DNA of 64,000 bases from Umezawaea tangerina (GCF_003002815.1 NZ_PVTF01000009.1:481809-545808); one strand, 5' to 3'; counted from the stretch's first letter, positions 17,449 through 29,131 are shown. Translations and numbers: made by a program. Notes: generated by a model not told the origin, from the sequence alone.

Positions 17449-18255
17449 TCACCACGTGCTCGGATCGCCCCACGTCCGCACCGGCCGTTCGGGATCCGCC
17501 CGCGGCACGGCGACCAGCTCGGGCAGCACCAGCTCCACCGGTGCGCGGACGACCGCGGCCGCCAACCCGTCCAGCGGGGTCGGTTCGGCGTTGCAGACCA
17601 CGACGGCGGCACCCGCGCGGGCGGCGAGGACGACCAGGTCCGCGGCGGGCTGGACCAGCAGGGACGTGCCCGCGACCAGCATCAGGTCGCAGTCCAGGGC
17701 CGCGGTGCGGGCGGCGCGCAGGACGTCCGGGTCGAGGGGTTGGCCGAACGACACGGTGGCGGGCCCGAGGACACCGCCGCAGGCCTCGCAGGACGGGTCC
17801 GGGTCGCCCGCGCGGACGCGGTCGAGCGCGGCGGACATCGGGGCGCGGGCGCCGCAGCCCAGGCAGGCGGTGGCGCGCATCGTGCCGTGCAGCTCGACGA
17901 CCCGCCCCGATCCGGCACGGCCGTGCAGGCCGTCGACGTTCTGGGTGAGCAGCGCGCGCAGCCGCCCCGAGCGCTCCAGGTCGACGAGCGCGCGGTGGGC
18001 CTCGTTCGGCTCGGCCGTCCAGACCGGGTGGCGCAGGCGCGCGCGCCACGCGGTCCGGCGCACCTCGGGGTCGGCCGCGTACGCGTCGACCGGCGGCTCG
18101 GACGACCACACGTCGACGGCGGCGGGGCCGCGGAAGTCGGGGATGCCGGACGCGGTGGAGACCCCGGCGCCGGTGAGCACCGCGACGCGGCGGGCGGTGG
18201 CCACCGCCGCGCCCGCCGCACCGGTGTCCGCGCTCACTCCCCCACCGTTCCACAC
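17449..18255 (-). CDS. Sir2-family NAD-dependent protein deacylase
   Basis: A 268-residue sirtuin. NAD-binding motifs are clear: LTGAGVSTASGIPDFRG, TQNVDGLHGRAG and VAGTSLLVQPAA. The catalytic His is in VVELHGTM. The zinc module is formed by ACLGCGAR and SCEACGG (two CxxC pairs). It lies 38 bp upstream of the acyl-CoA ligase, whose start follows the sirtuin stop, so co-expression is likely. GTG at 18255 is used; a second GTG at 18237 is equally possible and loses only six residues. Confidence 0.93.
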   Translation of the reverse strand: MWNGGGVSADTGAAGAAVATARRVAVLTGAGVSTASGIPDFRGPAAVDVWSSEPPVDAYAADPEVRRTAWRARLRHPVWTAEPNEAHRALVDLERSGRLRALLTQNVDGLHGRAGSGRVVELHGTMRATACLGCGARAPMSAALDRVRAGDPDPSCEACGGVLGPATVSFGQPLDPDVLRAARTAALDCDLMLVAGTSLLVQPAADLVVLAARAGAAVVVCNAEPTPLDGLAAAVVRAPVELVLPELVAVPRADPERPVRTWGDPSTW

Positions 18256-18328
18256 GTCCCCCGGTGAACCGCGACCGCCATTTTCGCGTGTTGGGTGAAA
18301 TGACGCCGGGAAAGGCTGGGAACATGAC

Positions 18329-18787
18329 GTGGTGAGCGTGATGCGTGTCGGTTGCGGGGTAGGTGCTCTCGGTTTGATAACGACCGTGGCCGGCTCGTTC
18401 TTGCCGTGGCTGCGGTCGGGAACCGTGAACAGGGACAGTTACGAAGTGCTCGCGCTGCGTGGCTGGGCGGGGCTGTCGAACGGGTCCGGCGAGGTCATCA
18501 GGGTCGCGTGGGTCGCGATGACACCCGTCGCCGTGGTTGCCGTGTTGCTGTTCACGTTCGGACTTCGCCGATTCGCCGCGTGGATCGGAATTCTTTTTGG
18601 CACCATCACGGGAACGGTGGCGGCACTTGTCACCGTCCAAGGGGGCAACGAGGGCGCGATGGTCGGGATCAACCCGACCGGACCCGCCGTGGCCCTCTGT
18701 GGTGCTGTGCTGGCGATCGCGGGGGCGATCACCGTGCTCACCGCGTCGACCCGCACAGCGATCAGGACCCCAGGAGGAACACCGTGA
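18329..18787 (+). CDS. Small four-helix membrane protein
   Basis: A 152-residue membrane protein with predicted helices at ~8-27, ~57-77, ~82-104 and ~118-138. I do not recognise the family with confidence. An extracellular loop (~28-56) carries polar residues. Several Val/Met codons cluster at the start, so the exact initiation site is uncertain. Its stop overlaps the GTG start of the next gene (GTGA), so the two are co-translated and probably function together in the membrane. Confidence 0.7.
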   Translation: MVSVMRVGCGVGALGLITTVAGSFLPWLRSGTVNRDSYEVLALRGWAGLSNGSGEVIRVAWVAMTPVAVVAVLLFTFGLRRFAAWIGILFGTITGTVAALVTVQGGNEGAMVGINPTGPAVALCGAVLAIAGAITVLTASTRTAIRTPGGTP

Positions 18788-20358
18788 GCTACCCAGGTGG
18801 CGGCGGCGGCGAATGGCCCCCGCAGAACAACCCGCACCAGCAGCCGGGCCAGCAGGGCTACCCCCAGCAGCCGCAGCAGCCCCAACAGGGCGGGTGGCAG
18901 CAGAACCCCCAGCAGGGCGGGTACCCGCAGTCCAACCCGCAGGGCTTCCCCCAGCAGCAGCCGGGCGGCTACCCGCAGACCGGGCCGCAGGGCTTCCCCC
19001 AGCAGCCGGGCTACCCGCAGTCGAACCCCCAGGGGTTCCCGCAGCAGCCCCCGCAGCAGCAGCCGGGCTGGGGGCAGCAGCCGCCGCCGCAGTTCCCCGG
19101 CGGCCAGCAGCCGTTCGGCTACGCCTCCGGTCCCGCGCCGAAGAAGAAGCGCACCGGCCTGGCGATCACCGCCGTCGTGGCCGTGGTCGCGCTGGCCGCG
19201 GGTGCCGTCGTGACGGTCTACGCGCTGAAGAACTCCGACGACGTGGCGGCGGGCGCCCCGAGCCCCGCGGCGGCGGCGAACAACCTGGTCAGCGCGCTGG
19301 GCAGCGGTGACGTCATCGGCATCATGAACGGCCTCGCGCCCGCCGAGGCGAAGCTGAGCAAGGACTACCTGACCGGCACGGTCGACGAGCTCAAGCGGCT
19401 CGAGGTGCTGAAGAAGGAAGCCGACCCGAACAAGATCAGCGGCGTCGACTTCAAGGCCGAGAACATCAAGTTCGACGAGGGCGCGGCCGAGAAGGTCAAC
19501 GACCACCTCGTGATCAACAAGCTCACCGAGGGCAAGATCACGCTGACCTCGGACGTCAAGAAGATCCCCCTGACCGACAAGCTGGTCGAGGCGATGGGCG
19601 TGCAGGACGAGAAGCCCACCACCGAGACCATCGACATCGCCGAGGAGATCAAGAAGTCCAACAAGGGCGAGCCGCTGCGGATCGCGTCGATCAAGGTCGG
19701 CAGCGACTGGTACCCCAGCCTCTTCTACACGATCGCGGACAACGCGCTCCACGAGGAGAAGCTGAAGTGGCCGTCGAGCCCGATCGCCCCGGCGGGCGCG
19801 AGCTCGGCCGAGGCCGCGGCGAAGAGCCTGGTCGAGGCGGCCATGGCGGCCGACCTGACCAAGGTCATCGCGCTGCTGCCGCCGGACGAGATGGGCGTGC
19901 TCCAGGACGTCGGCCCGGTGCTGATCGACCAGGCGGGCCGGATCCCGGCCACCGGCGCGAAGCTGACGGCGTTCGAGACGGACTCCAAGGACGTCACCGG
20001 CGGCACCCAGCTGACCATCAAGAAGCTCGGCGTCGAGGTCGACGGCGAGAAGGTCGAGGTCGTCCGCTCCGGCGACTGCTACGCGGTCACCGCGCAGGGC
20101 CAGAACCAGAAGCTGTGCGCCGACGAGATCACCCAGCTCGTCGAGCAGCAGAGCGGTACGAGCGTGCCGAGCGCGGCGCTCGACGTGATCGCCCGGATCG
20201 GGTCGCGGGTGCTCAAGGACGGCATCGGCGTCGTGTCCACCGAGGTCGACGGCAAGTGGTACGTGAGCCCCATCCGCACGTACAGCGAGCTCGGCCTGAC
20301 CCTCATGCGGGGTCTGGAGCCGAAGGACATCGACGAGCTGCTCAAGCTCGCCAAGTAG
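18784..20358 (+). CDS. Membrane protein with Pro/Gln/Gly-rich cytoplasmic tail and duplicated extracellular domain
   Basis: A 524-residue type II membrane protein. Residues ~10-115 are a low-complexity tail with repeats such as [14 protein letters not shown], seen three times with small changes. KKKR leads into one membrane helix (~124-147). The outer part holds two similar units (~155-335 and ~345-524), each starting with an AAxxLVxAxxxxD pattern ([28 protein letters not shown]), like DUF4878/NTF2-like modules. GTG at 18784 is preceded by AGGAGG. Q/P-rich tails of this kind occur on many actinobacterial membrane proteins, but the role is unknown. A strong terminator follows. Confidence 0.8.
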   Translation: MSYPGGGGGEWPPQNNPHQQPGQQGYPQQPQQPQQGGWQQNPQQGGYPQSNPQGFPQQQPGGYPQTGPQGFPQQPGYPQSNPQGFPQQPPQQQPGWGQQPPPQFPGGQQPFGYASGPAPKKKRTGLAITAVVAVVALAAGAVVTVYALKNSDDVAAGAPSPAAAANNLVSALGSGDVIGIMNGLAPAEAKLSKDYLTGTVDELKRLEVLKKEADPNKISGVDFKAENIKFDEGAAEKVNDHLVINKLTEGKITLTSDVKKIPLTDKLVEAMGVQDEKPTTETIDIAEEIKKSNKGEPLRIASIKVGSDWYPSLFYTIADNALHEEKLKWPSSPIAPAGASSAEAAAKSLVEAAMAADLTKVIALLPPDEMGVLQDVGPVLIDQAGRIPATGAKLTAFETDSKDVTGGTQLTIKKLGVEVDGEKVEVVRSGDCYAVTAQGQNQKLCADEITQLVEQQSGTSVPSAALDVIARIGSRVLKDGIGVVSTEVDGKWYVSPIRTYSELGLTLMRGLEPKDIDELLKLAK

Positions 20359-20372
20359 TCCTCCACCTGCGC

Positions 20373-20410
20373 GGACGCCCCGCCACCCGACCACGGGTGG
20401 CGGGGCGTCC
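20373..20410 (+). terminator. Strong hairpin terminator
   Basis: A perfect 17-bp stem (GGACGCCCCGCCACCCG at 20373-20389, complement at 20394-20410) with a 4-nt loop. It is 15 bp past the stop of the Pro/Gln-rich protein gene. No long T-run follows, as is common in GC-rich actinobacteria. Confidence 0.85.
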
Positions 20411-20531
20411 GTCGTCCGGGACCGCAACAGGTCCAGACCAGTCCTTGACCGGCGCCCGATCCCGGTGCTTGGATTCGGAAAGAACCTTTCCCATCCAAAT
20501 CCGCCGCCCTGTGGATCTGGAAGGACGATCG

Positions 20532-21299
20532 ATGGCCGACATCGGACGACGTGCCGTGCTCGCCGGACTGGCCGCCGGGGCGGCGGTCCCCCTCCTCGGA
20601 ACGGACCGGGCGCGCGCGGCGTCGTGGCGGCTGAAGTGGAGCCCGGTCGCGTCGAGCGCGGGACTGAACGCCTTCGAGGGCGTGGAGGACTGGGGCCTCA
20701 CCTCGCACGGCGGCTCGCACATCTACGTCAAGGGCAACGACTACCGGTTCACCGTGCACACGGTGGACCGGGAGGCGAAGGACGACAGGCAGCGCAGCGA
20801 GGTCAAGGGCATGCGCTCGGACGGGTCGCTGCTGACCGTGAAGAACGGCCAGACGTGGCGCTGGAACTACCGGATGTGGATCCCCGGCACGCTCAAGGCG
20901 ACCACCAGCTTCACGCACATCTTCCAGACCAAGATGCCCGGCACCGGCACCCTGCCGCTGACCGTGATGTCGTTGCGCCACACCGGCGGCGTGCCGAAGA
21001 TCGAGTTCAGGATCTACGGGCCGGACATCACCGTCGGGTCGGTGGACCTGGTGCCGCTGCAGGACAAGTGGATCGACGTCGAGATCGAGCAGAGGATCGG
21101 CAACGGCAGCGCCGGCCGGGTCCGCTGGGCGCTGCGCGACGCGGGCAGCACCGTCATCGACGCCACCAGGAACGGCGACACCTACCTGGACGACGTGGTG
21201 CGCCCGAAGTGGGGCATCTACCGGTCCCTGGACGACAGCGCGCACCTCGTCGACACGTACCTGCTGCTGCGCGACATGAAGGCCTACCAGTACGCCTGA
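20532..21299 (+). CDS. Tat-exported polysaccharide-lyase-like protein
   Basis: A 255-residue exported protein. The N-terminus has a twin-Arg signal (GRRAVLAGLAAGAAVPLL, then ARA before the mature chain). The DRQRSEVKG segment (~80) matches the QRxE(L/V)K core of alginate/glucuronan-type lyases with a beta-jelly-roll fold, and later strands (KIEFRIYGPD; DKWIDVEIEQRI) fit that fold. Such lyases cut uronic-acid polymers by beta-elimination. Substrate is unknown, and a carbohydrate-binding role without lyase activity is possible. ATG at 20532 follows GGAAGGA. Confidence 0.72.
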   Translation: MADIGRRAVLAGLAAGAAVPLLGTDRARAASWRLKWSPVASSAGLNAFEGVEDWGLTSHGGSHIYVKGNDYRFTVHTVDREAKDDRQRSEVKGMRSDGSLLTVKNGQTWRWNYRMWIPGTLKATTSFTHIFQTKMPGTGTLPLTVMSLRHTGGVPKIEFRIYGPDITVGSVDLVPLQDKWIDVEIEQRIGNGSAGRVRWALRDAGSTVIDATRNGDTYLDDVVRPKWGIYRSLDDSAHLVDTYLLLRDMKAYQYA

Positions 21300-21323
21300 C
21301 GGGTGGCCCGCCGGGCGCGCGCC

Positions 21324-21965
21324 TCACGCCCGGCGGGGCCCCAGCCGCCACGCGACCGCCGCCGCGACGACGACCAGCAGCACGGCGGCGCCGGCCGCGA
21401 AGGGAAGCGCGGCGAGGTCCTGCTGGGCGAGCCCGCCGAGCATCGCGCCGACCGGCGTGCCGCGGCCCGCCTTGTAGGTGAGCGCCACGACCGCGACCAC
21501 GGCCAGCAGCGACGGCCCGGTGCGGACGATGACCGGGCGCGAGCACAGCATCCCGACGGCGAGACCGGTCAGCCCGCACACCAGGTGCGCGGCGAACCCG
21601 AGCCCGACCACGCCCGCGGTGTAGGGGTGCGGGTTGGTGAACACCGGCCAGAGGGTCGCGAGCACCGCCAGCACCACGGTGCCGAGCGCGCCCAGCAGGG
21701 CCTGCGCCGACGCCACCCGGCCCCACCCGCCCGCGGTGACGGCCGTGACGGCGCGCTGGGTCGGGTCCTCGGTGGTCGCGACGACGACGCCGAGCCACGC
21801 GGCGACCGGGTAGACCAGCGCGCACGACCCCGCGTAGGCGAACAGCGCCTCGCCCGCGTCACCGCTGAACATCATGCCCAGCACCGCGCAGTGCAGCAGC
21901 AACGGCGGCAGGTAGCGCTGCGAGCGCAGCAGGTCCACGGCCAGGTAGCGCACCAGGGCGGTCAC
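21324..21965 (-). CDS. ABC-2-like membrane protein (probable permease)
   Basis: A 213-residue integral membrane protein with about six hydrophobic helices and the N-terminal amphipathic stretch MTALVRYLAVDLLRSQRYL seen in small ABC permeases. The matching ATPase is probably the gene at 23589-24347 on the same strand, separated from it by a secreted hydrolase gene. No substrate can be assigned. The permease call rests on topology and context. Confidence 0.65.
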   Translation of the reverse strand: MTALVRYLAVDLLRSQRYLPPLLLHCAVLGMMFSGDAGEALFAYAGSCALVYPVAAWLGVVVATTEDPTQRAVTAVTAGGWGRVASAQALLGALGTVVLAVLATLWPVFTNPHPYTAGVVGLGFAAHLVCGLTGLAVGMLCSRPVIVRTGPSLLAVVAVVALTYKAGRGTPVGAMLGGLAQQDLAALPFAAGAAVLLVVVAAAVAWRLGPRRA

Positions 21966-22095
21966 GGGCGGACGCTCCGCGCCGCCCGCTCGGTCACTCG
22001 TTCACCCGTTAGTGGCATACCCCGATTGTCGCCCACCTGGCGCGCCCCGGCCCCGTGGGGTGCGCTTCGGCCGCGGCCGTGCCCGTTCGGTCAGG

Positions 22096-23457
22096 TCAGG
22101 CGCAGGGGGCGAACATCCCGCGGGTGCCGGTCGGGTAGGCGGCGCGGTCGCTGAACCGGCAGCCGAAGTCGGCCGCCGAGGCGGCGTCGACGTCGTCACC
22201 GGCGGGCCGCCTGCCGCGGTCGACCCAGTCGACCAGCGCGGTCCACGCGGCACCGACCTCGCTGGGCGCGAACTCGCAGTGCTCGACCGTGCGGATGGCG
22301 CGCTGCACGACCTGCCCGCCGCGGCCGTTGCGGACCACGTCGCGGTGGTAGAGCTGCTCCATCGAGAACGGGACGAACATGTCGCCGACGCCGTGCAGCG
22401 AGAGCACCGGCGCGGTGGGCCTGCCCGCGATCCGCGGGATCTCGGTCAGCGCGGGCGAGACCCGGCTCCGCCAGTCCTCGGGCGCGACCCGCTCCACGGC
22501 CCGGTTGACGTCCACCGGCCTGGTCGGGCTGTACCGGGTGGTCAGGTTGGTCGCGATGCGGCCGGGGTTCTCGGCGAGCCGGTCGCCGGTCGTGGGCGCG
22601 CCGAGGCCGAACAGGAAGTCCTTCCAGTACGCGAAGGCGTTCGCGTCGGCGGGGCGCGGGCCGCCGGACCGCTCGACCGCGATGGACCGGAACTGCTTGC
22701 CGCGCTCGTTGGTGGTGTCCGGACCGCCGGGCACGAGTCCCGTCAGGCCCAACGCGGCCTGGACGCGCGGGACGACGGCGGTCACGTAGTCGGCGGGCGG
22801 CGGGTAGGCGTCGATCCCGGCCAGCGCCTGGGACGTGAGCTGGAAGTCGAGGAAGAAGTCCATCAGCTCCTGGTCGCCGAGCACCCCGCACATCGGCAGA
22901 GCGCCGTCGTAGAAGCCGGGGTACTGCTCCAGCGACCGGCCGATGACGTGCCCGCCCATGGACACACCGGCCACGAACACCTTCCTCGGCCTGCCCACGA
23001 GCTGCCCGAACCGCAGCGCGAGGTCGTGCGTGCCGGTGACCCCGGCGCGGACGTCGTAGGCGTTGTCGTAGTACGACGAGGCCGCCCACGCGTAGCCCTG
23101 CTGGAGCAGCGTGGTCCGCAGCCCGTAGGCGGGCGGGTCCACGGTCAGCACCTTGCCGGTGCCGCGGTAGCCGTGCGCCCACATGGTGAGGCGGCCGTTC
23201 CAGTTCGGCGGCACCTCGATCGTGTAGGCGGCGTGCCGGTAGACCCCTTGCAGGACCCGGCTGGGCTTGCCGCCGACGGACTCCGGCGGCAGGGGCGGGT
23301 TGACGACCGAGTAACCCGGCAGGGGCTGGTCGTCCGGCACACCCCGCCCGGCGACCTCCACGTCGGCCGACCCGACCGGCTCCGCGGCCACGGCGGGCGC
23401 GCCGCCCGCGACCAGCACGAGCCCCAGCAACGACACCACGACCCGCGTCCGCAACAT
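22096..23457 (-). CDS. Secreted alpha/beta hydrolase
   Basis: A 453-residue exported hydrolase with a Sec signal (residues ~1-27, ending in GAPAVAAEP). The nucleophile elbow is GVSMGG (~165), the acid is probably Asp in LSLHGVGDMFVP (~375), and the His is in VEHCEF (~410). The oxyanion region is WAHGYRG. The large lid and C-terminal cysteines suggest an esterase or peptidase-like enzyme acting outside the cell; substrate unknown. ATG at 23457 is chosen because GGAGGTGCC lies just upstream. It lies between the ATPase and permease of a putative ABC transporter. Confidence 0.85.
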   Translation of the reverse strand: MLRTRVVVSLLGLVLVAGGAPAVAAEPVGSADVEVAGRGVPDDQPLPGYSVVNPPLPPESVGGKPSRVLQGVYRHAAYTIEVPPNWNGRLTMWAHGYRGTGKVLTVDPPAYGLRTTLLQQGYAWAASSYYDNAYDVRAGVTGTHDLALRFGQLVGRPRKVFVAGVSMGGHVIGRSLEQYPGFYDGALPMCGVLGDQELMDFFLDFQLTSQALAGIDAYPPPADYVTAVVPRVQAALGLTGLVPGGPDTTNERGKQFRSIAVERSGGPRPADANAFAYWKDFLFGLGAPTTGDRLAENPGRIATNLTTRYSPTRPVDVNRAVERVAPEDWRSRVSPALTEIPRIAGRPTAPVLSLHGVGDMFVPFSMEQLYHRDVVRNGRGGQVVQRAIRTVEHCEFAPSEVGAAWTALVDWVDRGRRPAGDDVDAASAADFGCRFSDRAAYPTGTRGMFAPCA

Positions 23458-23588
23458 CCCTCGGCACCTCCGTCGGCTCCGCCACGATCCCACCGCGCCG
23501 GACCGCGCCGCGCCACCCCCAAACGTCCCAACCGGACTCGAAGTCGTTGGCGGGCAAGGAGGATCACCATGATCGGTTCAGACGGACG

Positions 23589-24347
23589 TCAGGTCCGCAC
23601 GCTCTTCACCGAGCAGCCCATCCGCAGCGCGTCGGCCAGCACGCGGTCGCTGACGGCGGTCTCGACCAGCAGGCTGAGCCTGCCGTCGGAGGCGGACAGG
23701 ACGCGGACGCCGTCCCAGTCGCCGATGACGGTGGTGGTGAGGTCGCTGACCTGCACCAGTTCGATGGCCACGCCGGTGGCGGCCGCGGGACCCTGCATCA
23801 CGACCTCGTGGGCGTCGGGCAGGGCGCGGGCGGTGCCGCGGTGGTCGGTGACCAGCACGGTGGCCTCGGCGGCGGTGACGAGCTCGGCCAGCACGGCGCT
23901 CGCGCCGGTGTCCAGGCCGGTCCACGGCTCGTCGAGGACGAGCAGGTCCTTCGCGAGGAACGCCTGCGCGATGGCGACCTTCTGGGTGTTGCCCTTGGAC
24001 AACGTCGAGATCGGGGCGTCCGGGTCGCCCCGGAAGCCGAGGGCGTCGAGCACGTCGGCGCCGGTGCTCCCGCGCACCGCGGACATGTGCCGCAGGTACG
24101 CCTTGGCCGACAGCCGCAGGCCCGCCGGGAAGCGCTCGGGCAGGTAGCCGACGGATCTCGGTCTGCCCTTGACCCGTCCACCGCTGGGCGACGTGACACC
24201 TGCGATGATCCTGAGCAGGGTCGACTTGCCGGAGCCGTTGCCGCCAGCGATGACGGTCAGCTCGCCGGGCTCGAAGGTGAGGTCCACGTCCTGGAGCACC
24301 CAGGGTCCGCGGCCGTAGCGCTTGCCTACTCGTTCCAGTCGGATCAC
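23589..24347 (-). CDS. ABC transporter ATP-binding protein
   Basis: A 252-residue ATPase with Walker A GGNGSGKST, signature LSKGNTQKV (S-K-G variant of LSGGQ), Walker B LLVLDEPWTGLD and the switch His in VTDHRG. The ~65 residues after the ATPase core are an extra C-terminal domain. The start is GTG with AGGA upstream. It is divergent from aconitase, so the 155-bp region between them holds both promoters. The likely membrane partner is at 21324-21965, two genes downstream. Confidence 0.88.
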   Translation of the reverse strand: MIRLERVGKRYGRGPWVLQDVDLTFEPGELTVIAGGNGSGKSTLLRIIAGVTSPSGGRVKGRPRSVGYLPERFPAGLRLSAKAYLRHMSAVRGSTGADVLDALGFRGDPDAPISTLSKGNTQKVAIAQAFLAKDLLVLDEPWTGLDTGASAVLAELVTAAEATVLVTDHRGTARALPDAHEVVMQGPAAATGVAIELVQVSDLTTTVIGDWDGVRVLSASDGRLSLLVETAVSDRVLADALRMGCSVKSVRT

Positions 24348-24366
24348 CGGGACATCCTGCCGCGAG

Positions 24367-24385
24367 TTAGGTGAGCCTGGCTTGA
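24367..24385. promoter_or_regulatory. Possible iron-box (DtxR/IdeR-like) sequence upstream of aconitase
   Basis: TTAGGTGAGCCTGGCTTGA matches 14 of 19 positions of the DtxR/IdeR consensus TTAGGTTAGSCTAACCTAA. It lies just upstream of the -35 of the aconitase promoter and 20 bp from the ABC ATPase start. Iron control of aconitase is common in actinobacteria. This is a weak candidate only. Confidence 0.3.
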
Positions 24386-24411
24386 AGCCCTATAAAGGAC
24401 ACGCGTACTGT
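24382..24411 (+). promoter_or_regulatory. Aconitase promoter with AcnR operator
   Basis: TTGAAG (24382-24387) and TACTGT (24406-24411) form a -35/-10 pair with an 18-bp spacer. AAGGACACGCGTACTG (24395-24410) overlaps the -10 and fits the Corynebacterium AcnR box CAGNACNNNCGTACTG at every fixed position except the first. Repression by AcnR at this site is the expected mechanism. The mRNA would have a leader of ~85 nt. Confidence 0.65.
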
Positions 24412-24502
24412 TTAAACCAGAGGGCAACGTCTGCGCCACCAGCGCGAGTGCGCAAGACTCGCCTTGTTCCCAACCACCAGACTTGCGCTGTATGGAGTTG
24501 AC

Positions 24503-27316
<2,814 letters not shown>

Positions 27317-27432
27317 TGCGGTGACCACGGATCCTCGCCGGGGAGTTCCGCCGTCCAGGCGGTCCCCGCGAGCGGCTGGGCCCGGAAGTGCCCGCCGAGG
27401 ATCGTGGTCGCCACAGTGGGTTCCCGCTCACG

Positions 27433-27470
27433 GCGAAGGCCCGTCCGGTTCGCACCGGGCGGGCCTTCGC
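27433..27470 (+). terminator. Terminator after aconitase
   Basis: A 17-bp stem (27433-27449 with 27454-27470, one G-U type mismatch) and a TCGC loop, followed by CCTGTTCT. It stands between aconitase and the next gene on the plus strand. Confidence 0.8.
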
Positions 27471-27489
27471 CCTGTTCTAAGGTCTTGCC

Positions 27490-28293
27490 GTGCAACGATT
27501 CCTGACCGCTCTCGACCTCGCGTTCGCCGATCCGCCCGCCGTCGACCTGTCGGACGGGTGCTCGGCCTGCTTCAGCGAGCCCGACCTGGCCGTGCTCGCC
27601 GGTGACCCCGCGCGCATCCCGGTGGACCTGGCCACGACCGCGCTGCGCAAGTCGGCCGACCACTGGTCGCCCGAGCAGTGGCGGGCGCTTTGGTCAAGGA
27701 CCGCGCCGCGGGTGGTCCGGGAGGTCCTCGCCGAGCGGGGCCGCGGGCTGGTCGACCGGGAGCTCGCGTCGTTGGGTAAGGGTCACGCGGACCTGTCCTC
27801 GTGGCCCGAGCGGCAGCGGACGGCGCTCGACGACGCGCTGGCGGCCGTCCTGGAGGTGGCCGTCACCTACGGCGACCCCGCGCACGAGGTGACCACGCTG
27901 CTGGGCGGGCTGGCGTGCGCGTACGACGACCTCGGCCCGTGGCTCGCCCGGCTCGACGCGCTGCGCGGGCCGCAGGCGGACGCCGGTGTCGTCCGGCTCG
28001 CGCTGGAGTGGACCACCGGCCTGCTGCGGGGCGAGGACCAGTGGTTCACCTGGTGGTGGCCCGCGGACCCGGCGGCCGTCGTCCGGGAGTGGGTGTGCTC
28101 GGCGGCCGTGCGGGACCGGGTGCGGCGCTTCGCGGCGGCCCACCCCGGCTGCAAGACCGCGTCGGACGTGCTGCTCGCCTACACCGCGCTCGACGAGGGC
28201 GCCCGCTCCCCCTGGTACCACCCGGCGACCGGGTACGACCGGTGGCAGGCGATGGGGCAGCCGACCGGCTACGCCTGGCTGATCCCGGTCTGA
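27490..28293 (+). CDS. Hypothetical protein, 267 residues
   Basis: A soluble, alpha-helical protein with no signal peptide or membrane segment. It has a pair of cysteines near the N-terminus (GCSACF, ~25-30), a Trp-rich stretch (DQWFTWWWPAD, ~185) and a conserved-looking C-terminus (YDRWQAMGQPTGYAWLIPV). I do not recognise the family. It starts with GTG 19 bp after the aconitase terminator, and one base separates its stop from the next gene's start, so it is co-transcribed with the phosphotransferase-like gene. Confidence 0.7.
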   Translation: MQRFLTALDLAFADPPAVDLSDGCSACFSEPDLAVLAGDPARIPVDLATTALRKSADHWSPEQWRALWSRTAPRVVREVLAERGRGLVDRELASLGKGHADLSSWPERQRTALDDALAAVLEVAVTYGDPAHEVTTLLGGLACAYDDLGPWLARLDALRGPQADAGVVRLALEWTTGLLRGEDQWFTWWWPADPAAVVREWVCSAAVRDRVRRFAAAHPGCKTASDVLLAYTALDEGARSPWYHPATGYDRWQAMGQPTGYAWLIPV

Positions 28294-28294
28294 C

Positions 28295-29131
28295 GTGGAC
28301 GCGCGCGAGCGGGTGACCGAGGTCCTGGCCGGGCACTGGCCGTCCTACCGCGACGTGGTGCCGCTCGGCGAGGGGCAGGACAACGTGGCGTACGAGGTGG
28401 ACGGCGAGCTGGTGGTGCGGTTCGCGAAGCACCCCGACCCGGCGGAGACCGACCGGGAGGCGCGGCTGCTGGCGAAGGTGGCCGAGGTGTCTCCGATCCC
28501 TGTTCCGACACCGGTGTTCTCGGTGCCGGAACAGGGATGCCTGGCGTACCGGAAGGTGCCAGGAACCACGCTGCTGCGGTTGGCGGACCCGCCCGCCGCT
28601 CTCCTCGGGACGGTGCTGGGCGTGTACCTGGCCGTGCTGCACGCCGTGCCCGCGGAACGGATGGCCGACGTGGTCGGCGTGGACGACGACCCGCCCGCCC
28701 GGTGGCTCGCGGAGGCGGCGGAGCTGTACGTCCCGGACACGGTCCCGTCCGTCCACAGAGGACCGATCGAGTCCTTCCTGTCCGCCGCACCACCCCCGGC
28801 CCGGTCCGCGCGGGTGTTCTCGCACAACGACCTCGGCGTCGAGCACGTCCTGGTCGACCCGCGCTCGTGGAGGGTCACCGGCGTGATCGACTGGACGGAC
28901 GCGGCGTTCTGCGACCCGGCCTACGACTTCGGCCTGCTCCACCGCGACCTCGGTCCGGCCGCGCTGGACGCCGCGCTCGCCGCGTACGGGACGGACGCGC
29001 CGCGTGAGCGCGCGGTGTTCTACGCCCGGTGCACCGTGCTGGAGGACCTGGCGTACGCGCTCGACACCGGGAAGTCCGTCTACGCCGAGAAGTCGCTGGC
29101 CGCCCTGAGCTGGCTGTTCCCAGGGCGGTAG
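28295..29131 (+). CDS. Aminoglycoside phosphotransferase-family (APH-like) kinase
   Basis: A 278-residue kinase-like protein. The nucleotide lobe is at ~18-100, the catalytic loop is FSHNDLGVEHVLVD (the APH HxDxxxxN loop with Glu and His in place of the usual Gly and Asn), and the metal site is VTGVIDWTDAAFCDPAYDFG. The exact substrate (antibiotic, sugar, choline-type alcohol) cannot be told; the altered loop (EH for the usual N) is worth noting. Its 3' end overlaps the convergent CPBP gene by 52 bp. Confidence 0.83.
   Translation: MDARERVTEVLAGHWPSYRDVVPLGEGQDNVAYEVDGELVVRFAKHPDPAETDREARLLAKVAEVSPIPVPTPVFSVPEQGCLAYRKVPGTTLLRLADPPAALLGTVLGVYLAVLHAVPAERMADVVGVDDDPPARWLAEAAELYVPDTVPSVHRGPIESFLSAAPPPARSARVFSHNDLGVEHVLVDPRSWRVTGVIDWTDAAFCDPAYDFGLLHRDLGPAALDAALAAYGTDAPRERAVFYARCTVLEDLAYALDTGKSVYAEKSLAALSWLFPGR

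Noticed and set aside
23558..23700. AAGGAGG and ATG on the plus strand at ~23570
   Set aside because: A good RBS-like sequence, but the frame behind it runs antisense through the ABC ATPase and shows no protein family.
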